Positions 37,158-45,845 of a stretch of DNA of 60,342 nt are shown piece by piece. Origin of the DNA: Alphaproteobacteria bacterium (GTDB lineage Bacteria; Pseudomonadota; Alphaproteobacteria; JAUXUR01); contig JAUYSY010000073.1 in the NCBI GenBank assembly GCA_030696155.1, positions 1 through 60,342 of the forward strand, read 5' to 3'. The first letter of the stretch is position 1; every line of letters starts with the position of its first letter. Under the pieces are notes generated by a model. That model ran no database searches. It worked only from the letters and a program-made list of their open reading frames with translations, and had not been told where the DNA came from. The position numbers and the translations under genes were made by a program.

Positions 37158-37427
37158 ATGCCATTTTACGATTATCAATGCACCCAATGCGGGATCATAA
37201 AAGAGGAATTACGCTCAATAAGTGCACGCGATGATTTGAAAGATTGTTCAAAATGCCAAAAAAAAATAATGATTCCAATTATTTCTGGGCATTTATTAAT
37301 TCAATCAAAAGAAGCCTATATGCCTAGATCAACTATTGAAAAATTAACTGGCTCTAATGCGAAGGGACCTGGTCTGTCTCAAAAAAATAAAATTCCTTTT
37401 TTATCAAGCTGCAAGCATCGTCATTAA
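37158..37427 (+). CDS. fmdB: FmdB-type zinc-ribbon protein
   Basis: An 89-residue protein; start ATG 37158 (MPFYDYQCTQCG) with AGAGGA upstream. An N-terminal zinc ribbon of the FmdB family uses C8, C11, C30 and C33 (CTQC and CSKC), followed by a basic tail of low similarity ending CKHRH. FmdB is a putative regulator of formamidase operons, first noted in Methylophilus; the pairing with fmdA here matches that precedent. Molecular function is unproven. Confidence 0.85.
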   Translation: MPFYDYQCTQCGIIKEELRSISARDDLKDCSKCQKKIMIPIISGHLLIQSKEAYMPRSTIEKLTGSNAKGPGLSQKNKIPFLSSCKHRH

Positions 37428-37482
37428 ACCTTTTTAGAAGCACGAGACATTTTCTCTTTTTGATGAATATTGAATTTATTAT

Positions 37483-38775
37483 TTACAATTTCTTTACTAA
37501 AACTTCTTTTCCCTCATCATCAATTTCTTTTACTTTATGCCCCCTTGCAATAAGGGCTGTCACAACAGCAACACCTTGCGATGATACCATAACGACAAAA
37601 GGTGTTAATATAGGTGATGTAGCAGTGATGAAAATAATCCCAGCGCTTGATGGTAACCCTAAGGGGTCCAAAACAAAAGCAATCAAAGGCGCTGTTGCAA
37701 AAACGGGACCAATAGCCGCCATTGATACAAATGACATCCCAACAACAATGGCAATAATATCTAACACGCCCAAAGAAATGTCATACATTTGTGCAACCGT
37801 AATTGCCGTAAGTGTAAAAAGAAGTGCAATACCTTGTCGATTGATTGTAAGCCCAAGCGGTACAAACAAATGCGTTAATTGTGGGTTAATTTTAAAATAT
37901 TTTTCAAGATCTTCAATTAATTGAGGAATGGCTGCTACAAAGCTCTGCGTACCGATAGAAATTAACAGCGTTTCCTGAATACCTTCAATGACTTCAAATA
38001 AAGATTTTTTAGTCGCATAGGCCATTAAAAAAGTATAAGCAGTAAATAAAACTAGCATCCCCAAACAATAAAAAGCAACGAACTTTAAAAGCGAAACCAC
38101 CACGTCAAAACCGGTGATAGAAACTTGACTAGCAACAATACATGCAATACCAAAAGGCAATGCATGTAAAATCCATTTAATGATCATAAAAACAGTATCA
38201 AAAGTGACACTGAAAAAAGTATACACAATAGATGATGCGGGATGTTTTACAAGACCTAAAGAAACGCCTAAAAGGATAGAAAAAAAGACAACTTCCAATA
38301 TACGTCCTTGCGAAAGAGAATAAAAAATATTCGTAGGAATTAAAGAATTAACAAGCCCCCACCCCTTTTTAATAGTTTTATCATCAACAGGTTTATCGCC
38401 CGAATCCAAAAATAGTTTTCCCAAAATGGTTTTTGATTCTTCGTCAATATGTCCTGTGCTACCTAACACACCAACCAATATACCTATTATAGATGCAAAA
38501 ACCATAAAAGCCGTAAAATATAAAGTTAGCTTTAATGCTAATGCCCCACCATCACTCGAACGCACTAGATTGCAAAATGAATTAACAACGGCGCTCATAA
38601 TTAAAGGCAGCACACACATTTGTAACAAAGCTATATAAATATCACCAAAAGGTGCAATTGTATCCGATAATTCTTTTGACGTAAAACCTATTACGGCACC
38701 TAGCAAAAGACCGAAAATACCAGCCCAAGGACTTAAAAGTACCGATGAAACAACATTTACAAAACCAGATCTCAT
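37483..38775 (-). CDS. Dicarboxylate/amino acid:cation symporter (DAACS)
   Basis: A 430-residue secondary transporter of the GltP/DctA family, inner membrane. It has eight membrane helices plus re-entrant loops. Serine-rich hairpin 1 appears as ISIGTQSFVAAIP (about 289-301; the family usually has SSSAT, here weaker). The MSFVSMAAIGPVFATAPLI region and 'PLGLPSSAGIIFITATSPIL' follow. Its ATG overlaps the stop of the upstream solute-binding protein gene by four bases (ATGA), so the two are coupled. The atypical hairpin leaves the substrate open. Confidence 0.87.
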   Translation of the reverse strand: MRSGFVNVVSSVLLSPWAGIFGLLLGAVIGFTSKELSDTIAPFGDIYIALLQMCVLPLIMSAVVNSFCNLVRSSDGGALALKLTLYFTAFMVFASIIGILVGVLGSTGHIDEESKTILGKLFLDSGDKPVDDKTIKKGWGLVNSLIPTNIFYSLSQGRILEVVFFSILLGVSLGLVKHPASSIVYTFFSVTFDTVFMIIKWILHALPFGIACIVASQVSITGFDVVVSLLKFVAFYCLGMLVLFTAYTFLMAYATKKSLFEVIEGIQETLLISIGTQSFVAAIPQLIEDLEKYFKINPQLTHLFVPLGLTINRQGIALLFTLTAITVAQMYDISLGVLDIIAIVVGMSFVSMAAIGPVFATAPLIAFVLDPLGLPSSAGIIFITATSPILTPFVVMVSSQGVAVVTALIARGHKVKEIDDEGKEVLVKKL

Positions 38776-39707
38776 GACCCTACCTTCATTTCTGTTTTTT
38801 CAGATTTTTCATTTTGTTCTGGTGTAAGATTTGTTTTTTCAATATTTCCGTTTAAATCTTTTATATTAGAAGTCACGTATTTATCATAAAGATTATCAAA
38901 AGCAACTTTTTCACGTCTAAACGTTAAATAAAGATTCAACCATTCTTTTAAATTATAAGCATCCGGTGGTATTGCAATCGATATATGATCTTCAGAATTT
39001 TCAAGATAAATAGGTTTATAATAAATTGCTTGGCCTGGATGTTTTTTAAAAAAAACTTTTATAAGATATTCTTCATTATAAACAGCATCTATTTTGCGAT
39101 CCACTAAACTTTTATAAATATCAAGGCGACTAGGCGCTTCAATAAGCTTAACCTCAGGAAAAACATTGCGTGTAAATTCTCGGAAAGCGCCACCTCTTTC
39201 AGCAGCAAATGTAGCATCTTTACGATTAAGCGCCATTAGTAAATTTTTTTCAGTAATATTATTTTGTGCGGCATAACTCCGACTCACTAATATGCCCGTT
39301 CTCAACTTAATGTAAGGTTCTGTATATAGGACTTTTAATTGCCTAGTAAGCGTTTTACTGACATATGAAATCGCCATATCAGCTTTATATTCAGAAACCT
39401 TTTTAACAACATCGTCAAAACTATCAGAAGCGCGATTAAATTCAACTTCAGGAATATTCAATGTTTTTGCAATATTATATGCTAAATCAACGTCAAATCC
39501 TATTAATGTTCCTGATTCATCTGAAAAAAATGGCGCATAATTATTTTTATGCATCGCAACGACCAATCGACCACGATCAATAACACGCTGAATATCTATA
39601 GGCGGACCTTTTTCACCAAAACGATGAGAATATAATTCTTGTGCGTAAAGCCCTTGATTGAAAGAACAACCTATATAAAGTAGCATAAAATAATAGATTT
39701 TTTTCAT
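38772..39707 (-). CDS. Periplasmic amino-acid-type solute-binding protein
   Basis: A 311-residue protein: signal peptide (1-22, ending LYA), then an SBP family 3 fold. Typical stretches: RLVVAMHKNNYAPFFSDESG, GFDVDLAYNIAKTLN, ADMAISYVSKT and ERGGAFREFTRN. A charged tail of about 30 residues follows the domain. Such proteins normally feed ABC importers with polar amino acids, but the only transporter next to it is a DAACS symporter translated from the overlapping frame. An SBP-dependent secondary carrier is therefore likely. It is divergent from hpd, which raises aromatic amino acids as a candidate ligand (inference). Confidence 0.88.
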   Translation of the reverse strand: MKKIYYFMLLYIGCSFNQGLYAQELYSHRFGEKGPPIDIQRVIDRGRLVVAMHKNNYAPFFSDESGTLIGFDVDLAYNIAKTLNIPEVEFNRASDSFDDVVKKVSEYKADMAISYVSKTLTRQLKVLYTEPYIKLRTGILVSRSYAAQNNITEKNLLMALNRKDATFAAERGGAFREFTRNVFPEVKLIEAPSRLDIYKSLVDRKIDAVYNEEYLIKVFFKKHPGQAIYYKPIYLENSEDHISIAIPPDAYNLKEWLNLYLTFRREKVAFDNLYDKYVTSNIKDLNGNIEKTNLTPEQNEKSEKTEMKVGS

Positions 39708-39796
39708 TATTGCCTCCCATACTTAACTTGACTGGTTTTGAGAATTGCGTCAAGGTTGTGAAAGGATTTCAGACTTTATTTTAACTGGAGCGTTCA

Positions 39797-40891
39797 ATGA
39801 CAAGCACACAATTTTCACCCAAATTATCCGAAAACAAAGCACAAGCAACCAATTTTATTGGAACTGAATGTTTTGAATTTGTTGAATTTTCAACCGACAA
39901 ACCTCAAGAACTTTACAAATTATTTGAAAATTTAGGCTTTCGAAATTGTGGGAAACATCGCACCCAAAATGTAACGCTTTTCAAACAAGGCAAAATCCAT
40001 TTTTTTGTTAATGCTGAACGCAATGATTTCGCTGAAGATTTCAGAAATGATCATGGTTCTTCAGCATGCTCCATGGGCTTTAAAGTTAAAGATGCACAAA
40101 ACGCATATAAAGTATTAAAAGAAAAAGGTGCTGAACCTATTGATTTTTCATCAAGAAAACGCTTTTTTCCAAGTTCCATTCCTGCTATCAAAGGCATAGG
40201 CGGTGCGCACCTTTATCTTATTGATCAAAATGGCATGAATGATCTTTATAATGAAAACTTTCCTGGCAGTAAAGGCATTGAACATATTGGCTTAGGTCTT
40301 GAATCTATTGATCATTTAACGCACAATGTGTATCAAGGTAATGTCGACCAATGGGCTGATTATTATGAAAAATTGTTTAATTTTCATGAAATTCGCTATT
40401 TCGACATTAAAGGCGCGCATACAGGACTCATTTCACGCGCTATGTCAGCACCTTGTGGCCAAATTAAAATTCCCCTCAATGAATCAACAGACGATAAATC
40501 ACAAATCGCCGAATATCTTGAAATTTATAAGGGCGAAGGTATTCAACATATTGCTTTAACAACCCCTAATATTTACGAAACCGTTGAAAAAATGCGTGAA
40601 AATGGCATTCCCTTTATGAGTGTTCCAAGATCATATTATGATATGTTGCAAACAAGACTTCCAGCGCATGGCGAAGATGTTGAGCGTATGGCGCGTAGCC
40701 ACCTGCTTATTGATGGTGACACCCCAACAAAATCTTATTTACTTCAAATTTTCACCAAAACAGTCATTGGACCAATCTTCTTTGAAATTATTCAACGTAA
40801 AGGCCATCAAGGCTTTGGTGAAGGCAATTTTCAAGCTTTATTTGATGCGTTAGAGCGTGATCAAATTGAACGTGGGGTTCTTAAAATATGA
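39797..40891 (+). CDS. hpd: 4-hydroxyphenylpyruvate dioxygenase
   Basis: A 364-residue non-haem iron dioxygenase converting 4-hydroxyphenylpyruvate to homogentisate, step two of tyrosine breakdown. It has two vicinal-oxygen-chelate domains. The iron ligands are a His in GIEHIGLGLE, a His in EGIQHIALTT and a Glu in IFFEIIQRKG; the C-terminal gating helix reads 'GFGEGNFQALFDALERDQIERG', split here as GFGEGNFQALF and DALERDQIERG. Length and motifs fit HPPD and not the related hydroxymandelate synthase. First gene of a three-gene operon; its stop overlaps hmgA by four bases. Confidence 0.96.
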   Translation: MTSTQFSPKLSENKAQATNFIGTECFEFVEFSTDKPQELYKLFENLGFRNCGKHRTQNVTLFKQGKIHFFVNAERNDFAEDFRNDHGSSACSMGFKVKDAQNAYKVLKEKGAEPIDFSSRKRFFPSSIPAIKGIGGAHLYLIDQNGMNDLYNENFPGSKGIEHIGLGLESIDHLTHNVYQGNVDQWADYYEKLFNFHEIRYFDIKGAHTGLISRAMSAPCGQIKIPLNESTDDKSQIAEYLEIYKGEGIQHIALTTPNIYETVEKMRENGIPFMSVPRSYYDMLQTRLPAHGEDVERMARSHLLIDGDTPTKSYLLQIFTKTVIGPIFFEIIQRKGHQGFGEGNFQALFDALERDQIERGVLKI

Positions 40892-42015
40892 AAACTTGGA
40901 TTAACATCCCCAAATCAGAAGGCATTATAACGCGCCAAGCGCATGCTGATTTTCCAAATGAAAGCTATGAACGAGAGCTTGGGAAAGAAGGCTTTTTTGG
41001 TCCTGCAACGCATATGTATCACCAAAAAAACCCTATGAGTTGGATTAAATGGGAGGGCCCTTTGCGCCCTCGTTCCTTTGATTTAAATAAACTGAGCAAT
41101 TTGACACAATCGCCCTTCGACGCCCCCGAAATTCTAACAAATAATTTTATGCGTCTTCAATTTTGGCAACTTGACCAATCAATGGATTTTTTAGTCCGTA
41201 ATGGTGATGGTGACGATCTTCTTTTTATCCATGAAGGTCAAGGTGATCTTTTTTGCGATTATGGACATTTAACCTTTCGTGATGGTGATTATATCCTGCT
41301 TCCGCGTGGCACAATGTGGCGCATTGAATGTGATTCAACTGTTAAAGCACTTATTATTGAAACGACCAATGATTCCTATCGTTTGCCTGAAAAAGGAATT
41401 CTAGGCCCTCAAGCGATTTTCGATCAAGGCATGTTGGATACACCTGTTATTGATGATGCTTTTAAAGAGCAACAACATTCCAAAAGAGAATGGTCCGTCC
41501 ATATTAAAAGACGCAATCAAATATCAAAAGTCACCTTCCCTCATTCTCCCTTAGATGCAATGGGTTGGAAGGGTAATTTACATCCCGTGCGCATTAATTG
41601 GCGTGATATTCGTCCGCTCATGAGTCATCGTTATCATTTGCCACCCTCTGCACACACAACTTTCTTAAGTAGTCGTTTTGTTGTCTGTACTTTTTGCCCC
41701 AGACCCATCGAATCAGATCCAGGTGCGCTTAAGGTTCCCTTTTTCCACAACAATGATGATTATGACGAGATCCTTTTTTATCATGCTGGTGAATTTTTCA
41801 GCCGAGACAATATTGGACCCGGCATGATGAGTGTTCACCCCTGTGGCTTTACACATGGCCCCCATCCTAAAGCTTTTGCAGCAGGCGCTAAGCATGCACG
41901 CAAAGAAACAAACGAGGTTGCCGTCATGATTGATACACGCGATGCTGTTGATTTTGGGTCAAGCTTAAATCCTGTTGAAGATGCTAATTATGTTAATTCT
42001 TGGAGACAATCGTGA
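40888..42015 (+). CDS. hmgA: Homogentisate 1,2-dioxygenase
   Basis: A 375-residue cupin-type iron enzyme opening the homogentisate ring to maleylacetoacetate. Seen: GPATHMYHQKNP near the N-terminus, the cupin strands with FIHEGQGDLFCDYGHL and DGDYILLPRGTMWRIE, and the iron-site region DEILFYHAGEFFSRDNIGPG followed by SVHPCGFTHGPHP with its histidines. It is shorter than the mammalian enzyme (about 445), matching the compact bacterial type. Overlaps hpd (ATGA) and the next gene (GTGA). Confidence 0.93.
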   Translation: MKTWINIPKSEGIITRQAHADFPNESYERELGKEGFFGPATHMYHQKNPMSWIKWEGPLRPRSFDLNKLSNLTQSPFDAPEILTNNFMRLQFWQLDQSMDFLVRNGDGDDLLFIHEGQGDLFCDYGHLTFRDGDYILLPRGTMWRIECDSTVKALIIETTNDSYRLPEKGILGPQAIFDQGMLDTPVIDDAFKEQQHSKREWSVHIKRRNQISKVTFPHSPLDAMGWKGNLHPVRINWRDIRPLMSHRYHLPPSAHTTFLSSRFVVCTFCPRPIESDPGALKVPFFHNNDDYDEILFYHAGEFFSRDNIGPGMMSVHPCGFTHGPHPKAFAAGAKHARKETNEVAVMIDTRDAVDFGSSLNPVEDANYVNSWRQS

Positions 42016-43049
42016 AATTTGCCTCGTATAAAGACGGACGTGATGGAAAATTTTTACTCGTTTCTAAAGATTTAACACAAGCGTGCTTCGTCCCAGATAT
42101 TGCTAGTACTTTTCAACAAGCACTCGACAATTGGCCATCCGTAAAATCCAAACTTCAAACACGTTATGATGCACTTAATGCAAACCAAGTCAAAGATGCT
42201 TTTGCTTTTAATCCAACAAAAACCGCTTCCCCCTTGCCACGCGCTTATCAATTCGCTGATGGCAGTGCTTATGTCAATCACGTTGAACTTGTTCGCAAAG
42301 CGCGGGGCGCTGAAATGCCTGAAAATTTTTGGCATGATCCCCTAATCTATCAAGGGGGATCCGATTCTTTTTTAGGACCAAATGATCCAATTCAGGTTGA
42401 AAGTGAAGAATGGGGTATCGATTTTGAATCTGAAGTAGCCATTATTACTGACGACGTCCCCATGGGTATTAATCCTGAAGAGGCCGAACACCACATTATC
42501 GCATTGATGCTTGTTAATGACGTTTCTTTACGTAATTTAATTCCCGCAGAACTCGCTAAAAGTTTTGGTTTTTTTCAAAGCAAACCCGCAAGTTCTTTTT
42601 CACCCATTGCTGTGACGCCTGATGAATTGGGCAGTGCTTGGGATGGAAAACGCGTGCATTTACCCTTAAAAACCTATCTAAACAATACGTTATTTGGTGA
42701 ACCTAATGCTGGCATTGACATGGTTTTCAGCTTTCCACAATTAATTGCGCATGCTGCCAAATCCCGTTATTTGAGCACAGGCACGATTATTGGATCAGGC
42801 ACCGTATCAAACGTTGACAGGTCAAAAGGATCATCCTGCATTGCTGAAAAACGCATGCTTGAAATTATTGAAGACGGTAAACCAACAACACCTTTCATGA
42901 AATTTGGCGATCAAGTGCGCATTGAAATGCATGATGTCCAAGGCAAATCGATTTTTGGTGCAATTGATCAATTTGTTGTTCAGTATGAAAAAGATGCAAA
43001 TGCCCTACCTATGGATAAATTAGTCGTAAGACCTGCCAGAAGTCTATAA
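42012..43049 (+). CDS. fahA: Fumarylacetoacetate hydrolase family protein
   Basis: The last step of tyrosine breakdown, splitting fumarylacetoacetate to fumarate and acetoacetate. The start is taken as GTG 42012, overlapping the hmgA stop, with TGGAG upstream; TTG 42000 is an alternative. About 345 residues, the short bacterial type. Metal-binding acids appear in EEWGIDFESEVAII, and NDVSLRN, FFQSKPASSFSP, and GTIIGSGTVSN are characteristic of the FAH fold. A maleylacetoacetate isomerase is not seen in the operon and must be elsewhere, or the step may use glutathione non-enzymatically. Confidence 0.9.
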   Translation: MKFASYKDGRDGKFLLVSKDLTQACFVPDIASTFQQALDNWPSVKSKLQTRYDALNANQVKDAFAFNPTKTASPLPRAYQFADGSAYVNHVELVRKARGAEMPENFWHDPLIYQGGSDSFLGPNDPIQVESEEWGIDFESEVAIITDDVPMGINPEEAEHHIIALMLVNDVSLRNLIPAELAKSFGFFQSKPASSFSPIAVTPDELGSAWDGKRVHLPLKTYLNNTLFGEPNAGIDMVFSFPQLIAHAAKSRYLSTGTIIGSGTVSNVDRSKGSSCIAEKRMLEIIEDGKPTTPFMKFGDQVRIEMHDVQGKSIFGAIDQFVVQYEKDANALPMDKLVVRPARSL

Positions 43050-43054
43050 ACCTG

Positions 43055-43622
43055 CAATCTACGGAATAAAAAATGAAATTGCTTCGATTTCACCTCTCCC
43101 CTTGTGGGCTAATCTGTAGACACATCTTTTGCAATAGTAAATTCTGATAAAAATCACACCACTAACCCCCATTTTCCTACTCCCCGCGGCTTGACCGCGG
43201 GGTCCATAAAATCATAAAAATTTAACACAAATCAAAAATCCACCTTCTTTACAATGGATCCAGTAGTCAAGCCGCGGGCATATCATTACCCACAAGTGTT
43301 TCAACCTATTGATATTTAATAACTATCGCTTACTCCACCTTCTACGTCCGCGGCTTGTCCGCGAGAACCAGAAAGCAAATAAAGAAGATGTCATTGCCTA
43401 TTTTATACAATCTTAACTTTAGGAAAGATCGTCTGGATCCCGCGATCAAGTCGCGGGACGTAGGAAAGGGGTAGGGTTTATACTTATGGGTAATGGTATA
43501 GCCGCGGGAAGTGAAAGAGTGCGATTTTTATCAGAATTTACTATTGCAAAAGATGTGTCTACAGATTAGCCCACAAGGGAGAGGTGAAACCGAAGCAATT
43601 TCATTTTTTGTCCCGTAGATTG
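43055..43622. mobile_element. 568-bp non-coding element with ~105-bp terminal inverted repeats
   Basis: The left arm (43055-43160) and right arm (43519-43622) are near-perfect inverse complements, from CAATCTACGG inward past agattagcccacaag to the ttctgataaaaatc side. The core holds several GC-rich hairpins (CCCCGCGG...CCGCGGGG near 43182-43203; CCGCGG near 43352; CCCGCGA...TCGCGGG near 43438-43458) and includes copy 2 of the dispersed repeat found at 2515-2700. No ORF of note, no transposase, and no clear target duplication. It is MITE-like in form. It starts five bases after the stop of the FAH gene. Confidence 0.85.
43329..43512. repeat. Palindrome-bearing dispersed repeat, copy 2 (inverted)
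   Basis: The reverse complement of this stretch matches 2515-2700 over about 185 bases, including tataagtataaaccc, gatcgcgggatccagacgat and aatgacatcttctttattt. It is nested inside the larger inverted-repeat element. Confidence 0.85.
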
Positions 43623-43641
43623 ATAAAAAATGAAATCTCAA

Positions 43642-43670
43642 TAAAAAAAGGCACCTCCGAAGAGGTGCCG
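43642..43670 (-). terminator. Terminator of the secretin gene
   Basis: A perfect ggcacctc/gaggtgcc stem with a 4-base loop; on the minus strand seven T follow. It ends the gene at 43724-45544. Confidence 0.92.
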
Positions 43671-43723
43671 CCAGTCTTAAAACCAAGCCAATAAAGACTA
43701 AGTTTCAATGGTTTATTGTTGTA

Positions 43724-45544
43724 CTAGAAATAAAGCATATTTAACGTTTGATCGATTAGATAGTTACGTTCCTTCGTATGGAACCAACGATCTTCGGTTA
43801 CGTCACCAGCTCTAAACTCTTTGAAGAATGAATTTTGCTCAAGTCCAGCAAAAACATGCTTCATATTTGGTTCCATTTGAACGTCGCCTACATAAGCAAG
43901 CAAGAAGCGATCAAGATGTCTTCTTGGCTTATCAGCTGCATCGCTTGGATCTTCAGCAGATGAACGGAAGCCAGGCTTACGTGGTGTCATCATCACAACA
44001 AGATGTTTATGATAATCGATTTCTTTGTTTTCAGCAAAGAAATATTGAAGAAGTGGAATATCTTTCAATACAGGGAAACCTTCTTTCGTCTTCACTAACT
44101 CACGTTCTGAAAGACCTGCAAGGATCAATGTTTGACCGAATTCCATCACGACATTGGCTGAAAGTTCACCCATTGCCATTTGGAAAGTTGCTGCAAATGG
44201 ACTATTACCTGAGTCAACATTTGAACCACTAGAATCACTCAACGTAAACATACCTTCGCCAAGATTTGCTTCTGGGAAGCTACGTCCAACGGAAATTGCA
44301 AATTCAACACGACCATCTTTTAAGAATTTTGGAATAAATTCTAAATGGACACCCACTTTTTCACGATCAAGCGCACCACCACCAAGGGTTCCTGTTAAAC
44401 CAACAACCAATTGATTACCTGAGAAGAACGATGACATTTTACCATCAAGCGCCACAAGTGTTGGTCTTGCAATAACTTCAGAACTTTTATTGATTGTATT
44501 TGCAATTTGCAAAGCATAATTGAAGGCTTGCAAACCAAAGCTTTTCGTAATTGTAAAGTTTTCAGCATGAGCGAGCGTACCAATTGGTCCACCGAAATTA
44601 GCTAACGTCTTCGTTTTATTTTCTCTAGAAGACCAATTTATTGGATTGCTATCAGTACCGACTTGAGCAAAAAGTTGTTTGAAAACATTTTTACCTGATT
44701 CAGTTGTGCCTGATTCTTCAGTTCTTAAAATGATGACATCAACAAGCGCCATATTGTTTGGCGCAGCTGGTGCTACATGGTGTGTTGGACCATCTTTTAA
44801 GGAAGCCAATTGTGTGAAACGATCACCTGTATGGATTCTTTTCCAATCGCCAAGGCGTGATTCAACATAATTTGCAGCACGTTGATCAGCAACAAGTTTA
44901 TATTGACCGAAATATTTTTGCGCTTCTTCGTCTTTACCCATTGCAGCATGAACTAAAGCTGCTGTTTTGAGTGTTTCTTGATGCGTAGGACGCAATTTGA
45001 CTGCTTTTAGAGAAGTTTTATAAGCTGTATCAATATCTTGTGCCATATAAGAAACTGCTGCTAAACCGGAAAGCAATTCAGCATCACCTGGTGCCAACAA
45101 CAAAGCTTCTGCATAACGATCTTGCGCTTCAGCATAACGTTTTGTTTCTGTATAAAGACGCGCCAATTGGATGGATGCTAATTTATTAGCAGGATCATTC
45201 GAAATTGCTGCTTTATAAGCTGTTTCAGCCATTGAACCTGAATCTTGCTTACCTGATTTTGATTCTAAATGGGATGTAAGACCTGCCATGAAATGCAGAT
45301 GAGAATCATTTGGACTTCCATTTAATGCTGTATGGAAAGCAATTGTTGCTTTCTCAAAGTCATTTTTTTGAAGATACCCTATTCCTTCACGTAATTTTCT
45401 GTCTTTTTCAGTACTTTCAGACCCAGTAGGAATTGATGCTAAATTTTTTATATCTTTACTAACATCAGGCGTCTTGCTGGGATTGCTGCAAGCTGCGAGC
45501 AAAGTAACTAAAGCCAGTGTTGTAACACTACTTTTCCAATACAT
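43724..45544 (-). CDS. Lipoprotein with TPR domain fused to a secretin domain
   Basis: A 606-residue outer-membrane protein. A lipoprotein signal ends LLAAC (C19). Residues about 55-235 are tandem TPRs (YLQKNDFEKATIAFHTALNGS; YAEAQDRYAEALLLAPGDAE; TAYKTSLKAVKLRPTH). Residues about 330-550 match the secretin homology domain of type II/III secretion and pilus channels: 'EVIARPTLVALDGKMSSFFSGNQ', GVHLEFIPKFLKDGRVEFAISV, then ANVVMEFGQTLILAGLS, KEGFPVLKDIPLLQYFF and HLVVMMTP. The N0-N3 ring domains normal in GspD/PilQ are not evident. No other secretion or pilus gene is near. It resembles Flp/Tad-linked CpaC-like secretins in size, but identity is open. Confidence 0.87.
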   Translation of the reverse strand: MYWKSSVTTLALVTLLAACSNPSKTPDVSKDIKNLASIPTGSESTEKDRKLREGIGYLQKNDFEKATIAFHTALNGSPNDSHLHFMAGLTSHLESKSGKQDSGSMAETAYKAAISNDPANKLASIQLARLYTETKRYAEAQDRYAEALLLAPGDAELLSGLAAVSYMAQDIDTAYKTSLKAVKLRPTHQETLKTAALVHAAMGKDEEAQKYFGQYKLVADQRAANYVESRLGDWKRIHTGDRFTQLASLKDGPTHHVAPAAPNNMALVDVIILRTEESGTTESGKNVFKQLFAQVGTDSNPINWSSRENKTKTLANFGGPIGTLAHAENFTITKSFGLQAFNYALQIANTINKSSEVIARPTLVALDGKMSSFFSGNQLVVGLTGTLGGGALDREKVGVHLEFIPKFLKDGRVEFAISVGRSFPEANLGEGMFTLSDSSGSNVDSGNSPFAATFQMAMGELSANVVMEFGQTLILAGLSERELVKTKEGFPVLKDIPLLQYFFAENKEIDYHKHLVVMMTPRKPGFRSSAEDPSDAADKPRRHLDRFLLAYVGDVQMEPNMKHVFAGLEQNSFFKEFRAGDVTEDRWFHTKERNYLIDQTLNMLYF

Positions 45545-45845
45545 TTCACTTTCTCCTTAAGTGACTTCCGAAATTCATTCTTGCGTTTCTTTAACCTTAT
45601 CGGCCGTTCTTAACCTTGTCGGTTGAATGGAATTCCTAGAAAAATTACTAGAATACTCTTTAAAGCTTACAGCTGTTTTAGAGAAATCCACCCACTCTTT
45701 TTCTTTAAACTTGCACTATTTCTTTTCTGCCCGCAATACTTCACAAAGCTATTCTTTCATGTTATGTTGCTGAAACAGCACGAATATTATATCGTCATGC
45801 TTATTTAGTCAAATATGTTGACAATTACTTGAGGGATCAAAAACA
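45545..45845. promoter_or_regulatory. Divergent intergenic region with a tandem 18-base repeat
   Basis: Between the secretin gene (minus) and the nitroreductase gene (plus). Two direct copies of TTC(T)TTAACCTTNTCGG occur at about 45587-45604 and 45607-45622, 45-75 bases upstream of the secretin start, placed where an operator would be. AAGGAG-like sequences serve the secretin start; AGGGAT precedes 45846. A 61-codon frame at 45623-45808 has no features of a gene. Confidence 0.4.

Noticed and set aside
45623..45808. 61-codon open frame between the secretin and nitroreductase genes
   Set aside because: No ribosome site, Phe/Leu-rich chance composition, and it covers the likely promoter region.
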